From Sphingobium sp. BYY-5 (GTDB taxonomy: Bacteria; Pseudomonadota; Alphaproteobacteria; Sphingomonadales; Sphingomonadaceae), in assembly GCF_022758885.1 (NCBI RefSeq), contig NZ_JALEBH010000001.1, positions 2,170,001 through 2,234,000 of the forward strand: 64,000 nt of DNA. The letters are read 5' to 3'. Within the stretch, counting starts at the first letter, position 1. Each line of letters begins with the position of its first letter. Under the pieces are notes generated by a model. The model did no database searches. It worked only from the letters and a program-made list of their open reading frames with translations, and was not told where the DNA came from. This document shows positions 35,659-47,559 of this stretch, piece after piece. The position numbers and the translations under genes are program-made.

Positions 35659-37059
35659 TCAGCCGCGCGGTGTCGCACGCTCGGCGACATAGGCGGTGAT
35701 CGCCTCGAAGGTCGCGGGGAGCTTGGCATAGCGTTCCTCGCGCGAGAACAAATCACCCACGCGCGGCGAAAGCGGCGGCCGGGTGCCGGTGGCGCGTTCG
35801 ACGGCATCCGGGAACTTCGCCGGATGTGCGGTCGCCAGCGTCACCACCGGAACCGATGCGTTCACGCCCGCTTGGCGCGCAGCGGCCAGACCGATTGCGC
35901 TATGCGGATCGATCACCTGCCCAGCGGCGTCATAAGCCCAGCGCATCGCCATGGTCATGTCATCGGCGTCGATCCGCGCCGACCGGAAGATCCGCGACGC
36001 ACCCTCACGTTGCGCCTTGGTGAGGCGCATCGCCTTGCTGGTCTCGAAACCGCGCATCTGTTCGGCAAGCGCCAGGCCATCACGGCCGCCCGCGTCGAAC
36101 AAAAGCCGCTCGAAGTTCGAGCTGACCTGGATGTCCATGCTCGGCGTTGCGGTCGGCACGACCTGACCCTGGCTGTAGTCGCCATCGGCCAGCGCGCGAT
36201 GAAGGATGTCGTTGACGTTGGTGGCAACAATCAGCTTCGCGACCGGCAACCCCATCTTCGCCGCGACATAGCCCGCGAACACGTCGCCGAAATTGCCGGT
36301 GGGGACGGAGAAGGCAACTTCCCGCTCAGGCGTCCCCAGACGGACAGCCACGTAGAAATAATAGACGACCTGCGCCATCAACCGCGCCCAGTTGATGCTG
36401 TTCACGGCCGACAGGTTGAAACGGCTCTTGAAGTCGCTGTCGTTGAACATCGCCTTCACCAGCGCCTGCGCATCGTCGAAACTGCCGTCGATGGCAATAT
36501 TGTAGACGTTGGGTGCGCGCACGGTCGTCATCTGCCGACGCTGCACGTCGGAGACGCGACCGTCGGGATGGAGCATGAAGATGTCGATCTTCGCACGGCC
36601 CGCAACGGCATCGATCGCCGCCGATCCGGTATCACCCGAAGTCGCACCGACGATGGTGAGATGATCGTCACGACGCGACAGGAAACGCTCGAACAACTGG
36701 CCGAGCAGTTGCAGCGCCACATCCTTGAAGGCAAGCGTGGGGCCATGAAACAGCTCCAACACCCAATGCTGATGGTCGAGCTGGACCAGCGGTGTCACGG
36801 CCTGATGGCTGAAACGGCCATAGGCGGCAGTACACAGTTCACGCAGTTCGTCATCCGTCAGCGAACCCGCAACAAAGGGGCTCATCACCCGGACGGCAGT
36901 TTCGACATAGGAAAGACCGGCCAGCGCACGAATCTGTTCGGCCGTGAAAGCGGGCCAGCTTGTCGGGAGATAAAGGCCGCCATCGGACGCCAGCCCCGCT
37001 AGCGTCACATCCTCGAACCCGAGCGACGGCGCGCTCCCCCTGGTGCTCTGATATTGCAT
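35659..37059 (-). CDS. thrC: Threonine synthase
   Basis: A 466-residue PLP enzyme that makes threonine from O-phosphohomoserine. It starts MQYQSTRGSAPSLGFEDVTL. The PLP lysine lies in HGPTLAFKDVALQLLG, and the phosphate-binding and Gly-rich segments include GATSGDTGSAAID and SVPTGNFGDVFAGYVA. Upstream in-frame codons overlap the spacer from surf1 and are not conserved. It lies 44 bases after surf1, a gene order common in alphaproteobacteria. Confidence 0.95.
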   Translation of the reverse strand: MQYQSTRGSAPSLGFEDVTLAGLASDGGLYLPTSWPAFTAEQIRALAGLSYVETAVRVMSPFVAGSLTDDELRELCTAAYGRFSHQAVTPLVQLDHQHWVLELFHGPTLAFKDVALQLLGQLFERFLSRRDDHLTIVGATSGDTGSAAIDAVAGRAKIDIFMLHPDGRVSDVQRRQMTTVRAPNVYNIAIDGSFDDAQALVKAMFNDSDFKSRFNLSAVNSINWARLMAQVVYYFYVAVRLGTPEREVAFSVPTGNFGDVFAGYVAAKMGLPVAKLIVATNVNDILHRALADGDYSQGQVVPTATPSMDIQVSSNFERLLFDAGGRDGLALAEQMRGFETSKAMRLTKAQREGASRIFRSARIDADDMTMAMRWAYDAAGQVIDPHSAIGLAAARQAGVNASVPVVTLATAHPAKFPDAVERATGTRPPLSPRVGDLFSREERYAKLPATFEAITAYVAERATPRG

Positions 37060-37103
37060 AATGGGAAAGCGCGGTAGCGGCACCCGCGCCAGGGAGCAAG
37101 CGT

Positions 37104-37760
37104 TTAGGCCGATTTCTGCGTGTTCCGACGGCGCAGGGCCAGAATATAGATGATGACCGCGATCGCCGCGAAGAAGAACCATTGCACAGCATAAGCCAGA
37201 TGGTTGTTGGGCAGGTCGGTCGCGGCGGGCGGCGCAACGGGCTTGAGGCCGGCAGGCGCCTGGCGCGCGATCAACATCGGCCGCAAGGGTGCAGCCTTCC
37301 CACCGAGCCGCGTCAACAATGCGCGATGGTCAGGCTCCTGACTGATCCAGCCTTCCACTTGACCGCCCGTCCAGGCGGGCCTGTCATCGGGCTTTTGGCC
37401 GACGCCCACCGCGACCAGCACGCCCGGCCCTTCTGCCCCGGTCGAACAATGGGCGACATGGCGATAGCCAGTCGATCCATCAGCGGCACGGCCAGCCTCC
37501 ACCTGCCAACTCTCAACGGCCAGGCAATGGACCGACGAGGGGCGGAAGAGAATGTCGGGTTCGACAGGGGGCAGCTTCGGAAATGCGACGGCAGGGCGGC
37601 CGGGATTGGCAGCCGCAAGGGCAAGGGCCTCCGCCTTCTCGGCGCGGCGTTGAAGCTGCCACACCCCCAAGGCGATCATCACCAGCACCGCCAGCGTAAC
37701 GAGGACGGTCGGGATCACGGGGATGCGCGGGGCATGGGCGGGATCGGGCTGCTCGGTCAT
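37104..37760 (-). CDS. SURF1-family cytochrome oxidase biogenesis protein
   Basis: A 218-residue protein with two helices at the ends: PVIPTVLVTLAVLVMIALGV then WQLQRR (the family WQ..R signature) at the N-terminus, and LAYAVQWFFFAAIAVIIYIL at the C-terminus. A periplasmic beta domain lies between, and the NNHLAYAVQWF motif is diagnostic. SURF1 helps insert heme a into subunit I of the aa3 oxidase. It follows ctaE but is separated from it by a strong terminator. Confidence 0.93.
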   Translation of the reverse strand: MTEQPDPAHAPRIPVIPTVLVTLAVLVMIALGVWQLQRRAEKAEALALAAANPGRPAVAFPKLPPVEPDILFRPSSVHCLAVESWQVEAGRAADGSTGYRHVAHCSTGAEGPGVLVAVGVGQKPDDRPAWTGGQVEGWISQEPDHRALLTRLGGKAAPLRPMLIARQAPAGLKPVAPPAATDLPNNHLAYAVQWFFFAAIAVIIYILALRRRNTQKSA

Positions 37761-37789
37761 GACCGCTCCTCAATAGCCGCCAGCGCGGC

Positions 37790-37823
37790 AAAAGAAAACG
37801 GCCGGAGCAGTACGCCCCGGCCG
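37790..37823 (-). terminator. Intrinsic terminator after ctaE
   Basis: On the minus strand CGGCCGG, an 11-base loop and CCGGCCG are followed by TTTTCTTTT. It lies between the ctaE stop and the surf1 start. It would end most cytochrome-oxidase transcripts before surf1-thrC. Confidence 0.8.
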
Positions 37824-37851
37824 CATTTCATGTCAGGCTCAAGGCCGCTTC

Positions 37852-38682
37852 TCAGCCTCCATGGACCGGCGCGCCCCAGCCGCCCCAGACATAGATGGCA
37901 ACAAAGAGGAACAGCCACACCACGTCGACGAAATGCCAGTACCAGGCCGCAGCTTCGAAGCCGAAATGCTGGCGCGGCGTGAAGTGCCCCTTATAGGCGC
38001 GGACCAGGTTCACGGTCAGGAAAATGGTGCCGACCAGAACATGGAAACCGTGGAAACCGGTCGCCATGTAGAAAGCCGAACTATAGGGATTGCCGCCGAA
38101 ACCGAACGGCGCATGGGCATATTCATAGGCCTGGATACTGCTGAACAGCGCGCCCAGAATGATGGTGCACCACAGCCCCTTGATCAGGCCGTCACGATCA
38201 CCATGGATCAGCGCATGATGCGCCCAGGTGACGGTAGTGCCCGAGCAAAGCAGGATCAGCGTGTTGAGCAGGGGAAGTTCGAACGCATTCATCACCTCCA
38301 CGCCCTTGGACGGGAACAGCCCGTCGATCGGTGCGAGTTGGCTGGGGAACAGCGAGAAGTCGAAAAAGGCCCAGAACCAGCCAACGAAGAACATTACTTC
38401 GGAGGCGATGAACAGGATCATGCCGTAGCGCAGATGGAGTTGCACCACCGGCGTATGGTCGCCGGCATGGGCTTCCCCAACCACATTGCCCCACCAACTG
38501 AACATGGTGAAGAGTACGCCGGCCACGCCGATCAGGAAGATCCAGCCACCGCCCGGCCCCATCGCATCGGGGTGCATCCACATGATGGCGCCCGACGCCA
38601 TGACCAGCGCCGACATGGAGCCGAACAGCGGCCAGATGCTGGGTGGAAGGATGTGATAATCGTGATTCTTTGCGCCTGCCAT
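37852..38682 (-). CDS. ctaE: Cytochrome c oxidase subunit III
   Basis: A 276-residue inner-membrane subunit with seven helices. It begins [20 protein letters not shown]. Typical segments are [56 protein letters not shown] and [20 protein letters not shown]. It completes the aa3-type oxidase core with CtaC and CtaD. It is 38 bases after ctaG and ends at a terminator. Confidence 0.97.
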   Translation of the reverse strand: MAGAKNHDYHILPPSIWPLFGSMSALVMASGAIMWMHPDAMGPGGGWIFLIGVAGVLFTMFSWWGNVVGEAHAGDHTPVVQLHLRYGMILFIASEVMFFVGWFWAFFDFSLFPSQLAPIDGLFPSKGVEVMNAFELPLLNTLILLCSGTTVTWAHHALIHGDRDGLIKGLWCTIILGALFSSIQAYEYAHAPFGFGGNPYSSAFYMATGFHGFHVLVGTIFLTVNLVRAYKGHFTPRQHFGFEAAAWYWHFVDVVWLFLFVAIYVWGGWGAPVHGG

Positions 38683-38720
38683 GACCTGCTCTTCCCTGCT
38701 CCTGTTCTTGGCTATTTTCC

Positions 38721-39296
38721 TTAGCTTGCCTTCCGGCCCTGCTCAACAGGGTAGAAAGTGTAGCTCAGCGTTATCTCTTGCGTATCCTTGTTATCCGGAT
38801 CGTCGAGGATTTTCGGATCGACGTAATAGAGGACGGGCATCCGCACCTCCTCACCGGGCTGCAGCGTCTGCTCGGTGAAGCAGAAGCATTGAATCTTGGT
38901 GAAATAGGCGCCCGCCTGGATGGGGGTGACATTGAAGCTGGCGGTGCCCGTCACCGGCTCGTCGGACATGTTCTTGGCGATAAAGATCGCCATGTCCTTT
39001 GCCCCTATGGTCACGGTATCGGTCGGATGTTCGGGATAGAATTTCCACGGCATCCCCGGTTGGACGTTCGAATCGAAGCGGATCGACAGGGTGTGGCCAG
39101 TCGCCACCTGCACATGTGTCGACGCTTCCGCCCGCTGGGTCGTCCCGCCGAAGCCCGTCCGCTCGCAGAAGATGCGATAGAGCGGCACGGACGCGAACCC
39201 CAGGCCCAGCATCGCCAGGCCGATACCCGCCATCGCCACCAATGTCCGGCGATTGCGCCGTTCCCGGTCGAAGGGCGAAGGGGGCAGCGTCGCCAT
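38721..39296 (-). CDS. ctaG: Cytochrome c oxidase assembly protein CtaG (Cox11)
   Basis: A 191-residue copper chaperone for the CuB site. There is one N-terminal helix ([20 protein letters not shown]), then the periplasmic domain with [16 protein letters not shown] and the copper-binding [12 protein letters not shown] motif (CFCF). The start codon overlaps the stop of the upstream small protein gene (TGATG). Confidence 0.96.
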   Translation of the reverse strand: MATLPPSPFDRERRNRRTLVAMAGIGLAMLGLGFASVPLYRIFCERTGFGGTTQRAEASTHVQVATGHTLSIRFDSNVQPGMPWKFYPEHPTDTVTIGAKDMAIFIAKNMSDEPVTGTASFNVTPIQAGAYFTKIQCFCFTEQTLQPGEEVRMPVLYYVDPKILDDPDNKDTQEITLSYTFYPVEQGRKAS

Positions 39297-39433
39297 CAGA
39301 TATTATGGCTCGCGCCTATCTTCGCCAGGGTGATGGCGAAGAAGAGGATGGCCAGGAAGCCCAGGAGCAATCCGGTGATGATTGCGCGCGACTTCTGCCG
39401 GGCACGGATCTGGTCCTGCTCCTCCGGCGTCAC
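39296..39433 (-). CDS. Small oxidase-operon membrane protein (45 aa)
   Basis: Read directly from the sequence: [20 protein letters not shown], then [20 protein letters not shown] and ASHNI. It has a short charged N-terminus and one helix. The GTG start overlaps the ctaB stop (GTGA), and its own stop overlaps the ctaG start (TGATG), so it is translationally coupled on both sides. I recall proteins of this shape between ctaB and ctaG in other alphaproteobacteria, usually annotated as a small oxidase assembly protein; the function is unproven. Confidence 0.82.
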   Translation of the reverse strand: MTPEEQDQIRARQKSRAIITGLLLGFLAILFFAITLAKIGASHNI

Positions 39434-40350
39434 AGCAGCAGCCAGCGGTCCACGACCACCGCCCCAAACAACAGGAAAAGATAGAGTATCGAATATTTGA
39501 ACAGCCGCTTTTCCTGCGCCATGCGCGCGGGATCGGTTTCGCGACTGCGATAGACTTTAAAGGCGAAGAACGCGAACAGCGCCGTGCCGAGCAGTGCCGA
39601 GACACCATAGATCGCGCCAGTCAGCCGCATCAGCACCGGCGCCAGAGCGGCAACCGCCATGATCGCGGTATAGAGCCAGATCTGGCGACGAGTCGTGCGC
39701 TCGCCCGCGACGACAGGCATCATCGGGATGCCGGCGGCGGCATAGTCTGGCCGCACGTACAGGGCGAGCGCCCAGAAATGCGGCGGCGTCCAAAAGAAGA
39801 TCAGCAGGAAGAGCGCGACTGGCAATGCACTGATGTCGCCGGTCACGGTGGCCCAGCCGATCACTGGCGGGAAAGCGCCCGCCGCGCCACCGATCACGAT
39901 ATTCTGCGCCGTCCGCGGCTTGAGCCAGATGGTGTAGATGAAGACATAGAAGAGGATCGAGACGGTCAGCACCGCAGCGGCGAGCCAGTTGGTCGCAATC
40001 CCCATCAGGATGACCGAGAAGACGGCCAGGCCGACCCCAAAATGCAGCGCCGATTGCCGGTCCATGCGGCCCGCAGGCAGCGGCCGGTTGGCGGTGCGCT
40101 TCATCTTGGCGTCGATATCCGCTTCCCACCACTGATTGAGCGTGGCGGCCGCGCCGGCGCCCAGAGCGATGCAGAGAATGGCGGTAAAGGCCAGAACCGG
40201 ATGAATATGTCCCGGCGCCGCAAGCAGGCCGCACAGGCCCGTGAACACGACCAAGGTCATGACGCGCGGCTTGGTGAGGGCAACGAAATCCCGCCAATGG
40301 GCAGGCATTGCGGGCGCACTCATCCCGGACATGATCGGCGAACTTGCCAT
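39430..40350 (-). CDS. ctaB: Protoheme IX farnesyltransferase (heme o synthase)
   Basis: A 306-residue UbiA-superfamily membrane enzyme that adds a farnesyl group to heme b on the way to heme a. The prenyl-diphosphate motif is [20 protein letters not shown], followed by nine helices. I chose the ATG at 40350 with GAGGAG three bases before it. The upstream in-frame extension lies in the spacer after ctaD and is not conserved. It is 134 bases after ctaD. Confidence 0.95.
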   Translation of the reverse strand: MASSPIMSGMSAPAMPAHWRDFVALTKPRVMTLVVFTGLCGLLAAPGHIHPVLAFTAILCIALGAGAAATLNQWWEADIDAKMKRTANRPLPAGRMDRQSALHFGVGLAVFSVILMGIATNWLAAAVLTVSILFYVFIYTIWLKPRTAQNIVIGGAAGAFPPVIGWATVTGDISALPVALFLLIFFWTPPHFWALALYVRPDYAAAGIPMMPVVAGERTTRRQIWLYTAIMAVAALAPVLMRLTGAIYGVSALLGTALFAFFAFKVYRSRETDPARMAQEKRLFKYSILYLFLLFGAVVVDRWLLL

Positions 40351-40484
40351 AAACTCCTCTTCAATCGGCCAGGCGCGCCATAAAGGTGCGGGCCGATTCC
40401 CGCAATGGACAGACGGTCCTACCCCGGTGCCTGCCCTATGCGTGGCGCGCCCGGCCGGAACCGGACGCACTCACCCTCCGATCG

Positions 40485-42170
<1,686 letters not shown>

Positions 42171-43178
42171 TCAAATCTTTTTTTCGCCATTGGCCGGAGC
42201 GGCCTGGGCGGTCGTTGCCGCCCCTTCTTTCTTCAGCGAACCGCCCTGTGAGAGCACCCACTGGTCAAACTGCGCAGGCGGCAGCGCCTCGATCGCGATC
42301 GGCATGAAGCCGTGGCGCGCGCCGCACAGTTCGGAACATTGGCCGTAATAGACGCCCGGCTTCTCGATGGTGAAGCTCTTTTCATTGAGGCGGCCCGGCA
42401 CCGCATCCATCTTCACCCAGAGCGAAGGCACCGCAAAGCTGTGAATCACATCCGCGCCGGTGATGATGAGTTTGATCGGACGGCCGACCGGCAGGACCAG
42501 GCGATTGTCGGGCGAGAGAAGATAAGGCTCACCATTGGCGGCGGCCTGCTCCTTCGTCTGCATGTTCGATACGAATTCGGGGATGCCCGCATCGGGATAT
42601 TCATAACCCCAATACCATTGATATCCGGTGACCTTGACGGTCAACGCATCTTTCGGCGCGGGCTTATACTGGTCCGCGAGCAAGCCGATCGAGGGCACCG
42701 CGATCACCAGCAGGATCAGAACCGGAACGACCGTCCAGATCACTTCGATAAAGGTGTTGTGCGATGTTTTCGACGGCACCGGGTTGGCGCTGGCCCGGAA
42801 TTTCCACATCGCATAGAGCATCAGAATCAGGACGAAGATCGAGATCGCGAAGATCAGCGGCACCAACATCTTGTCATGCAACCAGCGCGCGGTCTTGCCG
42901 GTTTCGGTGAACTGCTCCTGCAAGGTGATTTCGCCCGGACGAGGCATACCGATGCCTTCGGTCGGTTTCATCCGAGGTGGAGCCGCGACCTTAGCGGCCG
43001 GGGCTGCTGCGGCAGCCGGCGTGGCGGCATTGGCGACCGATTCGGCTGGAGCGGCAACATTGCCCGCAGCCGGTGCGACAGCGGTGGCCTCATCCTGTGC
43101 AAAAGCAGGACCGTTCATCGCCATGGCGGGCGCAAAAGCCAATAACCCGGCGAGAACGAGCGATTTCACCTTCTTCAT
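42171..43178 (-). CDS. ctaC: Cytochrome c oxidase subunit II (CuA)
   Basis: A 335-residue subunit that takes electrons from cytochrome c. A signal peptide (MKKVKSLVLAGLLAFAPAMA) and a ~60-residue Ala-rich linker precede the two helices. The CuA domain has GADVIHSFAVPSLWVKMDAV and GQCSELCGARHGFMPI with all ligands (two Cys, His, Met). The Ala-rich linker makes it longer than most. It is the first gene of the oxidase operon, and a 281-base gap with no other gene separates it from the divergent pyrE. Confidence 0.97.
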   Translation of the reverse strand: MKKVKSLVLAGLLAFAPAMAMNGPAFAQDEATAVAPAAGNVAAPAESVANAATPAAAAAPAAKVAAPPRMKPTEGIGMPRPGEITLQEQFTETGKTARWLHDKMLVPLIFAISIFVLILMLYAMWKFRASANPVPSKTSHNTFIEVIWTVVPVLILLVIAVPSIGLLADQYKPAPKDALTVKVTGYQWYWGYEYPDAGIPEFVSNMQTKEQAAANGEPYLLSPDNRLVLPVGRPIKLIITGADVIHSFAVPSLWVKMDAVPGRLNEKSFTIEKPGVYYGQCSELCGARHGFMPIAIEALPPAQFDQWVLSQGGSLKKEGAATTAQAAPANGEKKI

Positions 43179-43459
43179 AGCCTCTTCATACCCCTAACCC
43201 CTTGGCGCCGCTGCAACGAAGGCCCACTTTTCGTGCATGGCCTTCACTCGTCCGGTTCTGTCGCGGCTTATAGGCAGGGTTTCCGCCCGCCTCAAGCACA
43301 GATGGAGCAGATTTTCTTCGCTGTTGCAACGCACCCCCCGCCCGCCTATTTCGCAGGTCCGCGCACAGGGGCGCGGACGGAACGCGCAGGCGCGCTCCTT
43401 TTTGATGCAAGGCAACGGACCGGGACGCGAACAGGCGCCGGATCGGCGCGACAGGATTA

Positions 43460-44050
43460 ATGGACAGCATGACTGACGAGGAAATATTGGCGGAATTCCG
43501 GGCAGCGGGCGCGCTGCTCGAAGGGCATTTCATCCTGTCGTCGGGCCGCCGCAGCGGCAATTATCTGCAATGCGCGCGGGTGCTGATGAACGCCGAACGC
43601 GCCGGCAAGCTGGCCCGCGCCACGGTGCAGAAACTGCCCCGCGAGTTGCGGCAGGAGATCGATCTGGTGGTTTCGCCGGCGATGGGCGGCCTCATCATCG
43701 GCCATGAGGTCGGCCGCGCGCTGGATAAGGACGCCGTGTTCCTGGAGCGTCCCGAAGGCGTTTTCGAGCTGCGTCGCGGCTTCACCATATCGCCCGGACA
43801 GAAAGTGTTGATGGTCGAGGATGTCGTCACTACCGGCCTGTCCTCGCGCCAGGCGATCGATGCGGTCGAAAAGGACGGTGGCGTAGTCGTCGCCGAAGTC
43901 GCGCTGGTGGACCGTTCGGCCGGCGAAGTGGATCTGGGCGTACCCTTCTACCCGCTCGTGAGCATCAACTTCCCGGTCTATGATGCCGACGCCATTCCGC
44001 CCGAACTGGCGGCGATCCCGGCGATCAAACCAGGCAGCCGGAAACAATAG
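43460..44050 (+). CDS. pyrE: Orotate phosphoribosyltransferase
   Basis: A 196-residue enzyme that converts orotate and PRPP to OMP in pyrimidine synthesis. The PRPP loop is [20 protein letters not shown], with [15 protein letters not shown] near the N-terminus. It begins [14 protein letters not shown], and the second Met is an alternative start. It heads pyrE-pdxJ-acpS-lepB, with five bases between pyrE and pdxJ. Confidence 0.96.
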   Translation: MDSMTDEEILAEFRAAGALLEGHFILSSGRRSGNYLQCARVLMNAERAGKLARATVQKLPRELRQEIDLVVSPAMGGLIIGHEVGRALDKDAVFLERPEGVFELRRGFTISPGQKVLMVEDVVTTGLSSRQAIDAVEKDGGVVVAEVALVDRSAGEVDLGVPFYPLVSINFPVYDADAIPPELAAIPAIKPGSRKQ

Positions 44051-44055
44051 GTCCC

Positions 44056-44793
44056 ATGCCCAACGCCCCCTCGCACCTTCGCCTTGGCGTCAATATCGAC
44101 CATGTGGCGACCATCCGCAACGCACGGGGGGGAGAGCATCCCGATCCGGTCAAAGCGGCGTTGCTGGCGGCGAAGGCCGGGGCCGACGGCATCACCGCAC
44201 ATCTGCGCGAAGACCGACGGCATATTCGGGATGAGGACATCGCCATGCTGATGGCCGCGCTCGACGTGCCGCTCAATCTGGAGATGGCAGCAACGCAGGA
44301 GATGCTGGCGATCGCACTAAAGCACAAGCCACACGCCGCCTGCATCGTACCGGAAAAGCGCGAGGAGCGCACCACCGAGGGCGGCCTCGACGCCGCAAGA
44401 CAGATTGAGGCACTGGCACCTATCGTAACTGCACTGAGTGAAGCGGGCATCCGAGTCAGCCTGTTCATCGAAGCCGACGCGGCCCAAATCGCGGCCGCGA
44501 TCAAGCTGGGTGCGCCCGTCGTGGAGTTCCATACCGGTGCCTATGCGCATCTGACCGGCGAGGCGCGCGCATCAGAACTGCGGCGGATTGCCGACGCGGC
44601 GGCGCTGGCGGCCAAGAACGGGATCGAACCCCATGCCGGCCACGGCCTGACCTTCGACAATGTCGCGCCGATCGCGGCCATCCCGCAAATCGCCGAACTC
44701 AATATCGGCCATTTCCTGATCGGCGAGGCAATCTTCGGCGGATTGGAGGGCAGCATCCGCGAAATGCGCCGGCAGATGGATCTGGCGCGGTGA
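44056..44793 (+). CDS. pdxJ: Pyridoxine 5'-phosphate synthase
   Basis: A 245-residue TIM-barrel enzyme that condenses 3-amino-2-oxopropyl phosphate with deoxyxylulose 5-phosphate. It reads [20 protein letters not shown] (catalytic His and Glu context), [15 protein letters not shown], and near the end [17 protein letters not shown]. It follows pyrE by five bases. Its stop codon forms the first bases of the repeat pair that fills the space before acpS. Confidence 0.97.
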   Translation: MPNAPSHLRLGVNIDHVATIRNARGGEHPDPVKAALLAAKAGADGITAHLREDRRHIRDEDIAMLMAALDVPLNLEMAATQEMLAIALKHKPHAACIVPEKREERTTEGGLDAARQIEALAPIVTALSEAGIRVSLFIEADAAQIAAAIKLGAPVVEFHTGAYAHLTGEARASELRRIADAAALAAKNGIEPHAGHGLTFDNVAPIAAIPQIAELNIGHFLIGEAIFGGLEGSIREMRRQMDLAR

Positions 44794-44926
44794 GTCCTCT
44801 CCGGCACGGAGAGAGGGACCAGCCACAGGCTGGTGGAGGGGGCTGGCTTCATGCGGCTCCCTGCCCGCCGCCCCCCTCCACCACCAGCTTCGCTGGCGGT
44901 CCCCCTCCCCGTACCGGGGAGGACTC
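44792..44926. repeat. Inverted pair of REP-like repeats filling the pdxJ-acpS spacer
   Basis: Two ~50-base copies in opposite orientation. Each begins GAGTCCTC(T/C)CCGG and has a CGG-pattern palindrome, GGGACC, a GCTGGTGG segment and a run of GGAGGGGG. Copy 1 is 44792-44842 and copy 2 is 44871-44926 (reverse). They fit exactly between the pdxJ stop and the acpS start and could fold into one long stem. The design resembles abundant extragenic palindromes of sphingomonads and relatives. Confidence 0.75.
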
Positions 44927-45328
44927 ATGATCATCGGCCTCGGCTCCGACCTCTGCAATATCGAGCGCATCCAGCATTCGCTCGAGCGTTTCGGCGCGCG
45001 GTTCGAGCAGCGCGTATTCACTGACGTCGAACAGACCAAGGCCAATCGCCGCCCCTTCACCAAGGCGGGAACACTGGCCAAGCGCTTCGCCGCCAAGGAA
45101 GCCTTTTCCAAGGCCGTCGGCACCGGCTTCAAGGCCGGGGTGTTTATGAAGGATATCGGCGTGGTCAACGCGCCGTCGGGCGCGCCGACACTGAAGCTGA
45201 CCGGCGGCGCGCTGGCACGGCTCGAATCGATGGTGCCTGCCGGCCACAAGCCTGTCATTCATCTGACGCTCACCGACGATCATCCATGGGCGCAGGCCTT
45301 CGTCATCATCGAAGCGCTGCCTCTATGA
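44927..45328 (+). CDS. acpS: Holo-[acyl-carrier-protein] synthase
   Basis: A 133-residue enzyme that puts 4'-phosphopantetheine on ACP. The magnesium-binding motifs are [15 protein letters not shown] and [16 protein letters not shown]. Length is standard. The stop codon overlaps the start of lepB (CTATGATG), so lipid and export genes are translationally coupled here. Confidence 0.96.
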   Translation: MIIGLGSDLCNIERIQHSLERFGARFEQRVFTDVEQTKANRRPFTKAGTLAKRFAAKEAFSKAVGTGFKAGVFMKDIGVVNAPSGAPTLKLTGGALARLESMVPAGHKPVIHLTLTDDHPWAQAFVIIEALPL

Positions 45329-46248
45329 TGCCGCATCCCGACGATAGCAGCGAGACACGAGACGTGACCGCCATCAACCTGCCCGAAGACCAGCCAGCCC
45401 CGGACACGCAGCAAGAGGGCGAGGAGGGCAAGCCGTCGGTCAACTGGTGGCATGAGGTGAAGAGCATCACGCTCCTCATCCTGGCGGTGCTGGCCTTCCA
45501 TAGTTTCGTCGCCAAGCCTTTCTACATCCCGTCCGAATCGATGATGCCGGTGCTGCTGACCGGCGACCGACTGGTGGTGAGCAAATTCCCCTATGGCTGG
45601 TCCTATGTCTCGCCCAGCTTCCACCCCCTGCCCTTCCTGAAAGGTCGCATCCTGGGCCGGTTGCCCGAACGGGGCGACATCGTCATCGTCTCACCCCAAA
45701 ATCGGCGCGAAGATTATATCAAGCGCGTCATCGGCCTGCCCGGCGACATCATTGAGGTGCGCGGCGGCCAGGTCATCCTGAACGGCGTCGCGGTGCCGCA
45801 AAAGATACTGAAGCCAATCCGCATCCCCGTCGATGGCAATGCGCCTTGCTCTCCGCTGCAATTCCCCGGCGCGCGCGTGACCGGCAAGGATGGCCGCGAC
45901 TATTGCGAATTGCCGGTGCGGCAGGAAATCCTGCCCAACGGCAAAACCTATGTGGTAATCGATATGGGGCCGAGCGCGCTCGACTGGTATGGGCCGGTGC
46001 GGGTGCCAGCAGACCACGTCTTCTTGATGGGCGACAATCGCGACAACAGCGCCGACAGCCGCGCGCCGCTGGAAGAGAACGGCCTGGGCGGGCCGGTGCC
46101 GTGGGAAGCGATCGGCGGCCGCGCGGAGTTCATCACCTTCTCGCTTGATGGCGACGCTAGCTGGAACCCGCTGAGCTGGTTTCATGCTTTCCGCGGCGGC
46201 CGCGCGGGGAACAGCCTGCGACCGGAGAGCGTTGCACCACCGAAATAG
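45325..46248 (+). CDS. lepB: Signal peptidase I
   Basis: A 307-residue inner-membrane serine protease that cleaves exported preproteins. One helix ([20 protein letters not shown]) leads into the catalytic PSESMMPVL (Ser) and [12 protein letters not shown] (Lys), and box E reads [12 protein letters not shown]. The start at 45325 overlaps the acpS stop; an ATG at 45328 is equally possible. A longer in-frame start inside acpS adds sequence not typical of the family. In many alphaproteobacteria rnc and era come next; here they do not. Confidence 0.95.
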   Translation: MMPHPDDSSETRDVTAINLPEDQPAPDTQQEGEEGKPSVNWWHEVKSITLLILAVLAFHSFVAKPFYIPSESMMPVLLTGDRLVVSKFPYGWSYVSPSFHPLPFLKGRILGRLPERGDIVIVSPQNRREDYIKRVIGLPGDIIEVRGGQVILNGVAVPQKILKPIRIPVDGNAPCSPLQFPGARVTGKDGRDYCELPVRQEILPNGKTYVVIDMGPSALDWYGPVRVPADHVFLMGDNRDNSADSRAPLEENGLGGPVPWEAIGGRAEFITFSLDGDASWNPLSWFHAFRGGRAGNSLRPESVAPPK

Positions 46249-46271
46249 ACGGAAACAAGGGGCATCGGATC

Positions 46272-47354
46272 TTGAGCGACAGACAGCATCATGTCGAAGC
46301 CCCCGGTCCCAGCGAAGTCCGCAGCCCGCTGGTCCAGCATGAACTGAAACGCGCCAGTGTGTGGTTCGCGTTGGCTATTGCCGTGGCGCTGATCGTGTTG
46401 CTCGCGCAACCGTTGATGCTGGTCATGGGCGCGCTGGTGCTGGCAACCATGATGGACGGGGGCACGCGGCTCTTGGGCCGGGTGCTGCCGATCGGCCGGG
46501 GATGGCGGCTGGCCATCGTCCTGATCGGCGCCGTCGCCTTCCTGGCCTATACCTTCTATCTCACCGGATCGAACCTCGCCGCGCAGGCACAAGCGATGCG
46601 CACCATTGTCGAAACGCAGGTGACGCGGATTGGCGGCTGGATGCAGCAACTGGGCGTCACGACGACGCCCGATGATCTCAAAAGTCTGGCGAGCCAAGCG
46701 ATGAATTCGATGGGCCGGGTGACGGCGGCGGTCGGTACGGCGGTGGGCGCGATCACCAGCGCGGTGATGATGCTGGTGCTCGCCATCTTCATCGCGATCG
46801 AGCCAAAGCTGTATGAACGCGGTGTCGCCTGGATGCTGCCGATGGAGGCACGCGGCCATTTCTACAGCATCGCCGACAAGATGGGCTGGACCCTGCGCCG
46901 GCTGATGTTCGGGCGAATCATCGGCATGACGGTCGAAGGCGTGGGCACCTGGCTGCTGCTCTGGGCGGGCGGGGTGCCGATGGCGGGGCTGCTGGGCATC
47001 CTTACCGGTCTCTTCGCCTTCCTGCCCAATATCGGATCAATCATCTCAGGCATATTGATCGTGCTGGTAGGCTTTTCGGCGGGGGTCGATACCGGCCTTT
47101 ATGCCTTCGGCGTCTATCTGGCGGTACAGATCGTCGATGGCTATCTGATCGTGCCGATGGTAGCCAAGCGCGCCACCGACCTGGCCCCAGCGCTGGTATT
47201 GGGTGCGCAAATCCTGTTCGGCGCGCTGTTTGGCCTCATCGGCCTGTTCCTGGCCGACCCGATCGTGGCGATGATCAAAGTCTATCTGGAAGAACGATCC
47301 AAGGCGCTGGAGGCCAAAGCCGGAGCGCGGCCCCCGCAAGGGTCGGACGCTTAA
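46272..47354 (+). CDS. AI-2E family transporter (PerM/YdiK-like)
   Basis: A 360-residue membrane protein with about eight helices. Typical family stretches are FIAIEPKLYERGVAWMLP, the SIADKMGWTLRRLMFGRI region, LLGILTGLFAFLPNIGSIIS and DGYLIVPMVAKRATDLAPAL. The start is TTG. Substrates of this family include quorum signals, Na+/H+ and unknown solutes, so the role is open. It lies 23 bases after lepB. Confidence 0.86.
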   Translation: MSDRQHHVEAPGPSEVRSPLVQHELKRASVWFALAIAVALIVLLAQPLMLVMGALVLATMMDGGTRLLGRVLPIGRGWRLAIVLIGAVAFLAYTFYLTGSNLAAQAQAMRTIVETQVTRIGGWMQQLGVTTTPDDLKSLASQAMNSMGRVTAAVGTAVGAITSAVMMLVLAIFIAIEPKLYERGVAWMLPMEARGHFYSIADKMGWTLRRLMFGRIIGMTVEGVGTWLLLWAGGVPMAGLLGILTGLFAFLPNIGSIISGILIVLVGFSAGVDTGLYAFGVYLAVQIVDGYLIVPMVAKRATDLAPALVLGAQILFGALFGLIGLFLADPIVAMIKVYLEERSKALEAKAGARPPQGSDA

Positions 47355-47559
47355 CTTCGCACATTTCCCGTAAATTTCGACATTTCCGAACAAAAGTTGG
47401 AAATTATCGTTCGCGCATAGCCCAGGCCACGCGCGCACCACTGCTTTTATCACCCGACATGCCGGTAGGACAGCGACAAGGCCATGCAATGATGGAACGT
47501 CCTGGCTGTCCAGTGCTTCTCTCTCATGATAGCTTGAATTGTCTGAGAGGAGTCGCACC

